Source: Desulfobacteraceae bacterium UBA2230 | GTDB taxonomy: Bacteria; Desulfobacterota; Desulfobacteria; Desulfobacterales; Desulfosarcinaceae | NCBI GenBank assembly: GCA_002348005.1 | Contig: DDYQ01000137.1 | Coordinates: 6,177 to 11,914 of the forward strand | DNA: 5,738 nt | Direction: 5' to 3' | Shown: in pieces, positions 1 to 5,738 of the stretch | Position numbering within the stretch: the stretch's first letter is position 1 | Layout of the letters: each line of letters starts with the position of its first letter | Notes under the pieces: model-generated | What the model saw: only the letters and a program-made list of their open reading frames with translations | Databases searched by the model: none | Told to the model about the DNA's origin: nothing | Translations under genes and position numbers: made by a program

Positions 1-41
1 GAACCCCATTCAAGTGCGCTACCAGACTGCGCTACGCCCCG
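1..41 (-). tRNA. tRNA-Pro (anticodon GGG), 5' part only
   Basis: Read on the minus strand, this stretch folds as the first half of a proline tRNA. It has a 7-base acceptor strand CGGGGCG (41-35) and TA at tRNA positions 8-9. The D arm has GCGC/GCGC stems (32-29 and 19-16) around the loop AGTCTGGTA. The anticodon stem strand is CTTGA (14-10) and the 7-base loop is ATGGGGT (9-3). The loop places U33 before anticodon GGG (7-5) and G37 after it, both expected for tRNA-Pro, and the first base is C, as in bacterial tRNA-Pro. It reads CCC (and CCU) codons. The remaining 3' half lies beyond base 1, so the T arm and CCA end cannot be seen. It is transcribed in the same direction as the two glycosyltransferase genes upstream, but has its own promoter. 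Confidence 0.92.
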
Positions 42-54
42 ACACAAAGCACGC

Positions 55-83
55 CTGATACCATCCTGATCGGCACATGTCAA
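55..83 (-). promoter_or_regulatory. sigma70-type promoter of the tRNA-Pro gene
   Basis: On the minus strand a perfect -35 box TTGACA (83-78) is followed by a 17-base spacer and the -10 box TATCAG (60-55, four of six consensus bases). Transcription would start near base 48, a few bases before the tRNA 5' end at 41. The bases just after the -10 box are GC-rich (GCGTGC). Such a discriminator is typical of stable-RNA promoters under stringent control; that regulation is inferred, not shown. Confidence 0.7.
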
Positions 84-186
84 GGCGGGAAGTTGTTGTG
101 TTGGGTAACGAGGCCGACATGGGCCGCGCCACGGGGGCACCACCGGTACCCAGCCCGAGTCTCCTGGCATTTCGCGCCTTGTTCGA

Positions 187-1161
187 TTAATCGGGACCGG
201 TGCGCTGATCCTCGGGTGTACGGGGGCACAGAACCGGCAATGACAAATAAAACAACCGCTTCATCTCGCGGCGGCCGTGGGTGACCGTGTCCAGGACAAA
301 TCCGCTGGCCAGACTCAGACTGGCCAGGATCATCAAGCCGGTCGAAAGGATCGCCGTCGGGAAACGCGGCACCAGGCCGGTTTCGAAATAGGTCGTGAAA
401 ACGGGGTATGCCAGCACCACTGCGATGAGGGCTAATACACCGGCGATGATGGAGAAGAAGGCCAACGGGCGTTCCTCTTTGAACAGCACCAGGATTGTCA
501 TCAGGATGCGCCACCCATCCCGATAGGTGCGTAATTTGCTCGCCGAACCGGCGGACCTTTCTTTATAAGGCGTAGCCACTTCGGCGGTGGGCATGCGCAA
601 TTCCAGTGCGTGCACCGAAAGTTCGGTCTCGGTCTCGAAGCCGGTTGAGAGTGCCGGGAAGGATTTGACGTAACGTCGCGAAAAAATCCGGTAGCCGGAA
701 AGAATGTCGGTGAAGGTGCGGCCGAAGAAAAGTCCCAGGCAATTGGTCAGCAGATCGTTGCCCAGTCGATGTCCACGGCGGAAAGCCTCTTCGGCGAATG
801 AGGTCAGCCGCGATCCTACTACCATGTCCAGGTGTTCATCGACCAGTCTGGCAATCATAGCCGATGCACTGGACGCCTCGTAAGTCCCGTCCCCATCGGC
901 AAGCACGTAAATATCCGCTTCTATATCGGCGAACATGCGGCGCACCACATGGCCTTTGCCCTGGCGGTGTTCCTGGCGCACGATGGCGCCTGCTTCGCGG
1001 GCGATCTCCATGGTCCGGTCGCTGGAATTGTTGTCGTAAACATAAACCGCCGCTTCGGGCAGGACCGACTTGAAATCACGAACCACCTGCCCGATGGCGG
1101 CTTCTTCGTTGTAGCATGGCAGGATCACGGCGATTCGGTAGTCAGCCAGATCACAGTGCAT
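187..1161 (-). CDS. Family 2 glycosyltransferase with two C-terminal membrane helices (polyprenyl-phosphate sugar synthase-like)
   Basis: The 324-residue protein has an N-terminal GT-A catalytic domain. Visible motifs are PCYNEE (15-20), DNNSSD (43-48), GKG (68-70), the DxD-containing DGDGTY (89-94), GSR (116-118), DILSGYRIF (152-160) and ETE at 176-178 followed by a YKERSAGSASKL segment (199-210). Two hydrophobic segments follow at about 233-255 and 267-293. This is the layout of enzymes such as GtrB, ArnC and DPM synthase, which move a sugar from a nucleotide donor to a polyprenyl phosphate on the cytoplasmic face of the membrane. The actual sugar cannot be read from the sequence. The ATG at 1161 is chosen because AAGGAG lies 6 bases upstream. 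The frame stays open further upstream to 1254, but that extension would overlap the preceding gene and precede the normal domain start. The gene follows the membrane protein gene by 11 bases, so co-transcription is very likely. Confidence 0.9.
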   Translation of the reverse strand: MHCDLADYRIAVILPCYNEEAAIGQVVRDFKSVLPEAAVYVYDNNSSDRTMEIAREAGAIVRQEHRQGKGHVVRRMFADIEADIYVLADGDGTYEASSASAMIARLVDEHLDMVVGSRLTSFAEEAFRRGHRLGNDLLTNCLGLFFGRTFTDILSGYRIFSRRYVKSFPALSTGFETETELSVHALELRMPTAEVATPYKERSAGSASKLRTYRDGWRILMTILVLFKEERPLAFFSIIAGVLALIAVVLAYPVFTTYFETGLVPRFPTAILSTGLMILASLSLASGFVLDTVTHGRREMKRLFYLSLPVLCPRTPEDQRTGPD

Positions 1162-1167
1162 CTGAAA

Positions 1168-1173
1168 CTCCTT
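1168..1173 (-). promoter_or_regulatory. Shine-Dalgarno site that fixes the glycosyltransferase start
   Basis: AAGGAG on the minus strand, 6 bases before the ATG at 1161. It overlaps the last gene's TGA stop (1175-1173) by one base, so ribosomes ending the upstream gene are placed to start this one. It settles the start against the longer open frame. Confidence 0.85.
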
Positions 1174-2795
1174 CAATGGGCGCGCTTGTTTACCGCGCAG
1201 TAAAAAAAAGGGTGTTCCTGCTGGGGTTCTACGGCGGGAGTCATTTCGCGGCATCCGCCGGTGAGTTCCAAGTCATACGCCGTCAGAGCGCCAAAGGTGT
1301 TCTCGGCATCAAAAGATCGGTACAGGACATACATTGGCCCACGATGATCGGCGATCACCTGCCGCATCAGTCGGTCAGTTCCATTGGGTGAGTCGGATGG
1401 TCCGGTCATGAAACCCTGGATGCGCAGAAAACGGACTTGCGGGGGGAAAAACGGAATCATATAGGCCATGGGTTCGAAGCCGGCATTCAGCACCAGGCTA
1501 TCATACGAAACCGAGGGCATCACCGCGCGGACGCCGAAATAATCGTTACTCCATGGACGGCGGCCCCAGTTGCCTGGCGACAGCGTGAGCACGATGAGCA
1601 TGAGCGAGCCCGCGGTCAAAATGATCTGCCGCCGCCGATTGCCCACCAGAGCGCCCCAAACCAGCAAAATAGCGAGCGGCGCCAGCAATTCGAGTACAAT
1701 CACATACCGGTACACCGCAAACAGCTTCATCCACAAGATGAACGATACGATCGTGAAAATCAGGATGAAGCGCCGCACGGACCGTGGTTCGGTTTCGGTG
1801 TCCGGGGAGCTCTCGGAAGACCGGCTCTTCTGCCAGACGATCGCGATTTTGATCAGCAGCAGAATGAGAAGGGTATAGAGCACCGGGAACCGCAGGTCCC
1901 GAAAATCGACCTCGCCCACCTGCATCGGATCAAGGACAAAATGGAATGGAAAAAAGATCCACTCCAGAAGTCCGTGGGGCAGGAAGCGTTCGTCTCTGTA
2001 GGGTGCCGCCGCGCCCCAGGGAGATTGGAACACATGATTGAAATAGGGGAATAGCGGATTTTGATACCGGTTCCACATTTCGATCATCCAGAAGCCGCCG
2101 GTGAGCGCTGCGCCGGACAGTACACCCAGGCCGAAAATAAAAGCCAGCACGAAGCGGCGGCGAAAAGGCGAGGCCAACCCGAAAAAAGCGGCGCATAACC
2201 CGACCGCATAGACAGCGAAGGGTTGCTTGAGACCGAAGGCGGCACCGGCCAGCATCCCGGCGGCGGCCGCCACGATCCAGCCGGCGCGTCCGCTGGTTTC
2301 CAAACTACGGCGCTGGCTGATGATCAGCCAAACGGCGCCGAGCACCGGCAGACTCAAGATGTTGTCGCCGAAGCTCGTTCCGGTCTCGGACAGGTTGATC
2401 GCCCCCAAAAGTCCCGCAAGCGCCGCTGCCAGGCAGAGCCAGACGCCTGCGGCGGCATGCCGGCAACGTAGAGTACAACGGGCGATCGCATAGAGCAGGA
2501 AAATATTGCACCCCGGGATCACCCCCAGCGAAAATCCTACTGCTTTGGGCGCAAGCGTCGAGACGGCATGGTAAAAGGGGATGTACATCAGGGGATTGTA
2601 GTAGGTGGCCACGTGGCTCACGGCGACGTCGTATCCCATGCGGCCGGTGAGATAGGCAAAAGGATTGTAGAAATGGTAGTTGCGCAAATCCCAGGAGGCG
2701 TCCTGGCCCAGCCAGAGTGCATACAGGCCCATGAGCGGCGGAATGGCGATCATGATCCACCGGATGATTCGGTGCAGTCGGTCGTTGGAAGTCAA
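1173..2795 (-). CDS. Polytopic membrane protein, probable GT-C-type glycosyltransferase of unknown specificity
   Basis: The 540-residue protein has roughly 10-12 hydrophobic segments. The clearest lie near 11-30, 86-105, 114-133, 171-188, 192-208, 214-236, 303-321, 342-360, 364-383 and 389-406. A soluble C-terminal tail of about 130 residues follows, probably outside the membrane. Just after the first helix is QDASWDLRNYHFYN (31-44). Acidic residues in this first outer loop (D32, D36) are where GT-C enzymes carry their catalytic or metal-binding aspartate. A second conserved-looking stretch is NPLFPYFNHVF (246-256). I do not recognise a named family, so the GT-C call rests on topology, loop acidity and the partner gene. 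Such enzymes transfer a sugar from a polyprenyl-phosphate carrier to an outer substrate. The start is a TTG, supported by AGGAG 9 bases upstream; the first in-frame ATG is 14 codons later and would cut into the first helix. The gene ends with a T8 run 10 codons before the stop. Confidence 0.8.
   Translation of the reverse strand: MTSNDRLHRIIRWIMIAIPPLMGLYALWLGQDASWDLRNYHFYNPFAYLTGRMGYDVAVSHVATYYNPLMYIPFYHAVSTLAPKAVGFSLGVIPGCNIFLLYAIARCTLRCRHAAAGVWLCLAAALAGLLGAINLSETGTSFGDNILSLPVLGAVWLIISQRRSLETSGRAGWIVAAAAGMLAGAAFGLKQPFAVYAVGLCAAFFGLASPFRRRFVLAFIFGLGVLSGAALTGGFWMIEMWNRYQNPLFPYFNHVFQSPWGAAAPYRDERFLPHGLLEWIFFPFHFVLDPMQVGEVDFRDLRFPVLYTLLILLLIKIAIVWQKSRSSESSPDTETEPRSVRRFILIFTIVSFILWMKLFAVYRYVIVLELLAPLAILLVWGALVGNRRRQIILTAGSLMLIVLTLSPGNWGRRPWSNDYFGVRAVMPSVSYDSLVLNAGFEPMAYMIPFFPPQVRFLRIQGFMTGPSDSPNGTDRLMRQVIADHRGPMYVLYRSFDAENTFGALTAYDLELTGGCREMTPAVEPQQEHPFFYCAVNKRAH
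1202..1209 (-). other. T8 homopolymer in -1 slippery phase near the end of the membrane-protein gene
   Basis: On the minus strand the codons read CCT TTT TTT TAC, so bases 1209-1203 form the heptamer T TTT TTT in the X XXY YYZ phase used for -1 ribosomal frameshifting. Only nine further codons precede the stop. The -1 frame is the frame of the downstream glycosyltransferase and has no stop between here and its ATG at 1161. A slip would therefore give a fusion of about 869 residues. Whether slippage happens is not known. Confidence 0.5.
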
Positions 2796-2804
2796 TTCGG
2801 TCGG

Positions 2805-2809
2805 CTCCT
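2805..2809 (-). promoter_or_regulatory. Shine-Dalgarno site supporting a TTG start
   Basis: AGGAG on the minus strand, 9 bases before the TTG at 2795-2793. It is the only good ribosome binding site near the beginning of this frame. It is the reason for choosing TTG over the internal ATG at residue 15. Confidence 0.65.
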
Positions 2810-2849
2810 GTTTCGAACTGGCGTGAAGAAGGCTGTTCTCGGGGGCGAA

Positions 2850-2878
2850 AGTCTACTGGTTTGTTCATTGCGGATCAA
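2850..2878 (-). promoter_or_regulatory. Candidate promoter of the two-gene glycosyltransferase unit
   Basis: On the minus strand TTGATC (2878-2873) and TAGACT (2855-2850) are separated by exactly 17 bases. Each box matches four of six sigma70 consensus bases, including T1, A2 and T6 of the -10 box. Transcription would start near 2843, leaving a leader of about 50 bases before the TTG start. This is a match by eye only. Confidence 0.4.
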
Positions 2879-2920
2879 CACAGAAAACAGGCGGTAATCG
2901 AAGCAGGTCGAACGCGCGGC

Positions 2921-2949
2921 TTGACCGCAGGATTCCTTTTTCATAAGGT
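2921..2949 (+). promoter_or_regulatory. Candidate promoter of the LD-carboxypeptidase unit
   Basis: TTGACC (2921-2926, five of six) and TAAGGT (2944-2949, three of six, including T1, A2 and T6) have a 17-base spacer. An overlapping CATAAG (2942-2947) would be a better box but at a 15-base spacing. A start near 2956 would leave too little leader for an ATG at 2969 and suits the ATG at 3017. The site lies back to back with the minus-strand candidate, about 40 bases apart. Confidence 0.35.
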
Positions 2950-3006
2950 GCCCGCATAAAAAGGCGCGATGCCGTCCCCACGGCGGAATGAACTAGCGGA
3001 TAGAAT

Positions 3007-3010
3007 GGAG
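3007..3010 (+). promoter_or_regulatory. Shine-Dalgarno site deciding the LD-carboxypeptidase start
   Basis: GGAG (within TGGAG) lies 6 bases before the ATG at 3017. Two earlier in-frame ATGs exist. The one at 2969 has only an AAGG 4 bases away, and the one at 3005 has no purine-rich site. Confidence 0.55.
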
Positions 3011-3016
3011 ACATGC

Positions 3017-3931
3017 ATGCAGCCCTCCGGCATACTGAAGCCCCGCGCGCTTAACCCCGGGGATACCATCGGCATTGTCGCCCCGGCCAGCCCTTTTGAT
3101 CCGGACGAGCTCGAATGCGGCATGGATCGGTTGCGCGCGATCGGTTTTCGCCTGCGTCCTGCGGACGGGCTCTTTGAACGCAGCGGCTACCTGGCCGGCA
3201 GTGATGTCCAGCGGGCGGCGCAACTCCATCAGGTTTTCACGGACGATACCATCGATGCCGTGATGTGCGCACGCGGCGGGTACGGGACCCTTCGGCTGCT
3301 TTCGCGCCTCGACTACGATCTGATTCGCTCGCATGCCAAAGCGTTCATTGGATTCAGCGATATCACGGCGCTGCATGTCGCTCTGGGGCTCAGATCAGGG
3401 CTGGTGACGTTTCATGGCCCCACGGTCACCACCTTGGGAAAGGCCGATCGGCGCACCCTCGATTCTTTTCGGGAAGTCCTGACCGGCACGGTGCCTTTCC
3501 GCATCACGGCCCAGAACGGACGCGTGATCAGGCCGGGAGCGGCCGAGGGCGTTTTGGCGGGCGGCAATTTGAACACCTTGAACCATCTTTTGGGGACTCC
3601 CTTCGCGCCACATTATCGAGGCGCCATTCTGTTGATCGAAGATACCCGCGAGGCGCCTTACCGCGTCGACCGAATGCTGACGCAAATGCGACTGGCCGGA
3701 ATTTTCGACGGATTGGCCGGTGTGGCGGCGGGTTCGTTTAAAGATTGCGGCCGGCCGGACGAAATCGACAAGGTCATCGAAGCCTGCTTTGGCGACATGG
3801 GCATTCCCATACTGGCCGGCTGTGGGATCGGGCACGATGCCCCGAATGCGACGGTTCCCCTGGGGGTCCGGGTGCAGCTGGTCACCGCGCAAGCCCGGCT
3901 GTGCGCTCTGGAGAGTGCGCTGATTGCATAG
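3017..3931 (+). CDS. ldcA: LD-carboxypeptidase, peptidase family S66 (LdcA/MccF-like)
   Basis: The 304-residue protein has no signal peptide, so it should be cytoplasmic. In known LdcA enzymes the role is to cut the terminal D-Ala from murein tetrapeptides between L- and D-centres during peptidoglycan recycling. Family signatures are all present: VAPASP near the N-terminus (21-26), ARGGYG (85-90), the nucleophile elbow GFSD with Ser114, GGNLNTL (182-188), IED with Glu208 followed by EAPYRVDR, and GIGHDAPN with His273 before the VPLG turn. Ser-Glu-His is the S66 triad, at spacings close to those of Pseudomonas LdcA. The length equals that of E. coli LdcA (304). The chosen ATG has the best ribosome binding site; starting at 2969 would add 16 residues lying outside the domain. 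The close relative MccF cleaves microcin C, but no microcin genes are nearby, which favours a recycling role. The next gene starts 22 bases after the stop. Confidence 0.9.
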   Translation: MQPSGILKPRALNPGDTIGIVAPASPFDPDELECGMDRLRAIGFRLRPADGLFERSGYLAGSDVQRAAQLHQVFTDDTIDAVMCARGGYGTLRLLSRLDYDLIRSHAKAFIGFSDITALHVALGLRSGLVTFHGPTVTTLGKADRRTLDSFREVLTGTVPFRITAQNGRVIRPGAAEGVLAGGNLNTLNHLLGTPFAPHYRGAILLIEDTREAPYRVDRMLTQMRLAGIFDGLAGVAAGSFKDCGRPDEIDKVIEACFGDMGIPILAGCGIGHDAPNATVPLGVRVQLVTAQARLCALESALIA

Positions 3932-3942
3932 ATCCGAATGCG

Positions 3943-3948
3943 AAGGAG
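3943..3948 (+). promoter_or_regulatory. Shine-Dalgarno site for a GTG start
   Basis: AAGGAG lies 5 bases before the GTG at 3954. It sits between the LD-carboxypeptidase stop (TAG, 3929-3931) and the serine hydrolase. It makes the GTG more likely than the in-frame TTG at 3924, which overlaps the preceding gene and lacks such a site. Confidence 0.7.
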
Positions 3949-3953
3949 CGGGG

Positions 3954-5033
3954 GTGAATTTTCAAACGGTGGATCGGTTGATGCGCACTGCCGTGGGCCA
4001 AGGAGATTTCCCGGGGGCGGTTCTGTTGGTTTCCCGGGAGGGGGCCGTCGTATTTGAACGGGCCTATGGCGCGGCCGACCTCTTCAGCCGATCGCCGATG
4101 ACCGTGGAAACCTGTTTCGACCTGGCCTCCCTCACCAAGCCCCTGGCCACCGCCGTCGCGGCGATGTTCCTGGTTCAAAGCGCACGGCTCGATCTCGATC
4201 GCCCCTGCGGGCAGTACGATCCTGCTCTGATCGCCACGGACAAAGCCGACCTCACCCCGCGGCAACTCCTGCGCCACAGCGCAGGCCTGCCGGCATACCG
4301 ACCCTATTTCATGCGGCTGCGTCAAATTCCCCCCGCTGAACGCGCCGGCGCTCTAATGCGCCGGCTGATCGAGGAGCCGTTGCGCTCAAAACCGGGAGCG
4401 TGCGTCGAATATAGCGATCTGGGCTTTCTGTTGCTGCAGCGGCTGATCGAATCGATCACCGATCAGCGATTGGATCACTTCTTGCACAGAATTTACCGGT
4501 CGCTCGGCATCGATCGGCTTTTCTTTTCGGGCGGTATGCATCATTCGGAGAAAATTCATTTCGCCGCAACCGAACTATGCCCGCTGCGCGGCCGTTTGCT
4601 CAGGGGCGAGGTGCACGATGACAATGCCCATGCGATCGGCGGCGTTGCTGGCCATGCCGGACTCTTTGGGACGGCCCGCGCAGTGCATTCACTCTTGCAG
4701 CTTCTGTTGAATTGCGATTTGGGCGCAAAGGCCGGGGGTGGGCTCGATCCCGTAATCGTGCGTCACTTTTTTGAACACGGAAAGGACACAAATTGGGCTT
4801 TGGGGTTCGATACGCCAGCAGTCGAAGGCTCCAGCGCCGGCCGTCTTTTCGGCCGCCGGAGTGTCGGGCACCTGGGGTTTACCGGTACTTCGTTCTGGGT
4901 GGATCGCGATCGTGCGGTGATCGTCATTTTATTGACCAATCGGGTGCATCCCTCGCGATACAATTTAAAAATCCGTGCCTTTCGGCCGCTGTTGCACGAT
5001 GCGGTTTTAACAGCGCTCCGTCCGCCGGACTGA
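3954..5033 (+). CDS. Serine hydrolase of the class C beta-lactamase / penicillin-binding protein fold, cytoplasmic
   Basis: The 359-residue protein carries the three active-site elements of the family. They are SLTK with nucleophile Ser59 and general base Lys62, YSD at 153-155 in place of the class C YAN, and HLG at 306-308 in place of KTG, within GHLGFTGTSFW. LLRHSAGLPAY (105-115), GGVAGHAGLFGT (229-240) and NRVHP (329-333) are further signatures of this hydrolase group. Histidine in the third motif and the general pattern fit esterase or amidase/peptidase members better than true resistance enzymes. There is no signal peptide: the catalytic domain begins almost at residue 1, so it should act in the cytoplasm. 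From memory, similar domains occur fused to NagZ-type beta-N-acetylglucosaminidases in Bacteroidetes. Together with the LD-carboxypeptidase just upstream, this suggests a substrate among recycled muropeptides. That link is inference. The GTG start rests on AAGGAG 5 bases upstream. Confidence 0.85.
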   Translation: MNFQTVDRLMRTAVGQGDFPGAVLLVSREGAVVFERAYGAADLFSRSPMTVETCFDLASLTKPLATAVAAMFLVQSARLDLDRPCGQYDPALIATDKADLTPRQLLRHSAGLPAYRPYFMRLRQIPPAERAGALMRRLIEEPLRSKPGACVEYSDLGFLLLQRLIESITDQRLDHFLHRIYRSLGIDRLFFSGGMHHSEKIHFAATELCPLRGRLLRGEVHDDNAHAIGGVAGHAGLFGTARAVHSLLQLLLNCDLGAKAGGGLDPVIVRHFFEHGKDTNWALGFDTPAVEGSSAGRLFGRRSVGHLGFTGTSFWVDRDRAVIVILLTNRVHPSRYNLKIRAFRPLLHDAVLTALRPPD

Positions 5034-5190
5034 GGATGCCGGCCGGGCCGGTGGATGGCAATATATCACGCAATTTCCAGACTTTATTCTTGAAAAGCGG
5101 CAGTGTCTCTGGTAACCATAACCGATTCATGTCTCCGGCGAGCTTCGACGCAGACGGACGAGGCGCTCCACGCATGGGAAAACAATCTGA

Positions 5191-5738
<548 letters not shown>

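Noticed and set aside
84..186. Search for a terminator between the glycosyltransferase stop and the tRNA promoter.
   Set aside because: Only short GGCC or GGGC pairings without a T tract are visible on the minus strand; nothing supports an intrinsic terminator.
832..1203. A 123-codon plus-strand frame opposite the family 2 glycosyltransferase.
   Set aside because: The minus-strand frame carries clear glycosyltransferase motifs; this one has none and lacks a good ribosome binding site.
1437..2054. A 205-codon open frame on the plus strand opposite the membrane-protein gene.
   Set aside because: It is antisense to a convincing membrane-protein gene, its product is rich in Arg, His, Gln and Pro with no domain pattern, and it is best explained as a GC-rich shadow frame.
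4445..4476. Four GATC sites in 32 bases, considered as a Dam-type or SeqA-like cluster.
   Set aside because: They fall inside the serine hydrolase coding sequence at Ile/Asp/Arg codons, and GATC is frequent across the whole window, so codon choice explains it.
5039..5051. GC-rich palindrome (CCGGC, loop CGG, GCCGG) six bases after the serine hydrolase stop, as a possible terminator.
   Set aside because: The stem is only 5 base pairs with a 3-base loop and no T run follows, so it does not qualify as an intrinsic terminator.
5090..5118. TTGAAA with TAACCA at 17-base spacing as an mreB promoter.
   Set aside because: The -35 box is fair, but the -10 box matches only two or three consensus bases, too weak to annotate.

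Overview
The window comes from a moderately GC-rich bacterial chromosome. The MreB sequence and the dense gene packing suggest a Gram-negative bacterium. My best guess from memory of the MreB N-terminus is Desulfobacterota (deltaproteobacterial sulfate-reducer type), but nothing here proves the lineage. I see no mobile element, CRISPR array or phage gene.

Left part (minus strand). The first 41 bases are the 5' half of a tRNA-Pro with anticodon GGG, cut by the window edge. A good sigma70-type promoter lies just upstream of it (TTGACA, 17 bp, TATCAG). Further upstream on the same strand is a two-gene unit. A large polytopic membrane protein (1173-2795, TTG start) comes first, followed after 11 bases by a family 2 glycosyltransferase with two C-terminal membrane helices (187-1161). 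The second resembles polyprenyl-phosphate sugar synthases (GtrB/ArnC/DPM1 type). The first looks like a GT-C-type membrane glycosyltransferase. Together they would make a lipid-linked sugar in the cytoplasm and use it outside the membrane. An 8-base T run near the end of the first gene sits in a canonical -1 slippery frame, and the downstream gene's reading frame is open across it. A -1 slip there would therefore join the two enzymes into one chain.

Middle (2796-3016). This divergent intergenic region holds a plausible promoter on each strand.

Right part (plus strand). An LD-carboxypeptidase of family S66 (3017-3931) is followed 22 bases later by a serine hydrolase of the class C beta-lactamase fold that has no signal peptide (3954-5033). 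After a 181-base gap comes mreB (5215 to beyond the window edge). The layout groups cytoplasmic peptidoglycan-turnover enzymes with the actin-like organiser of the lateral cell wall. The 181-base gap contains no convincing terminator and only a weak promoter candidate.
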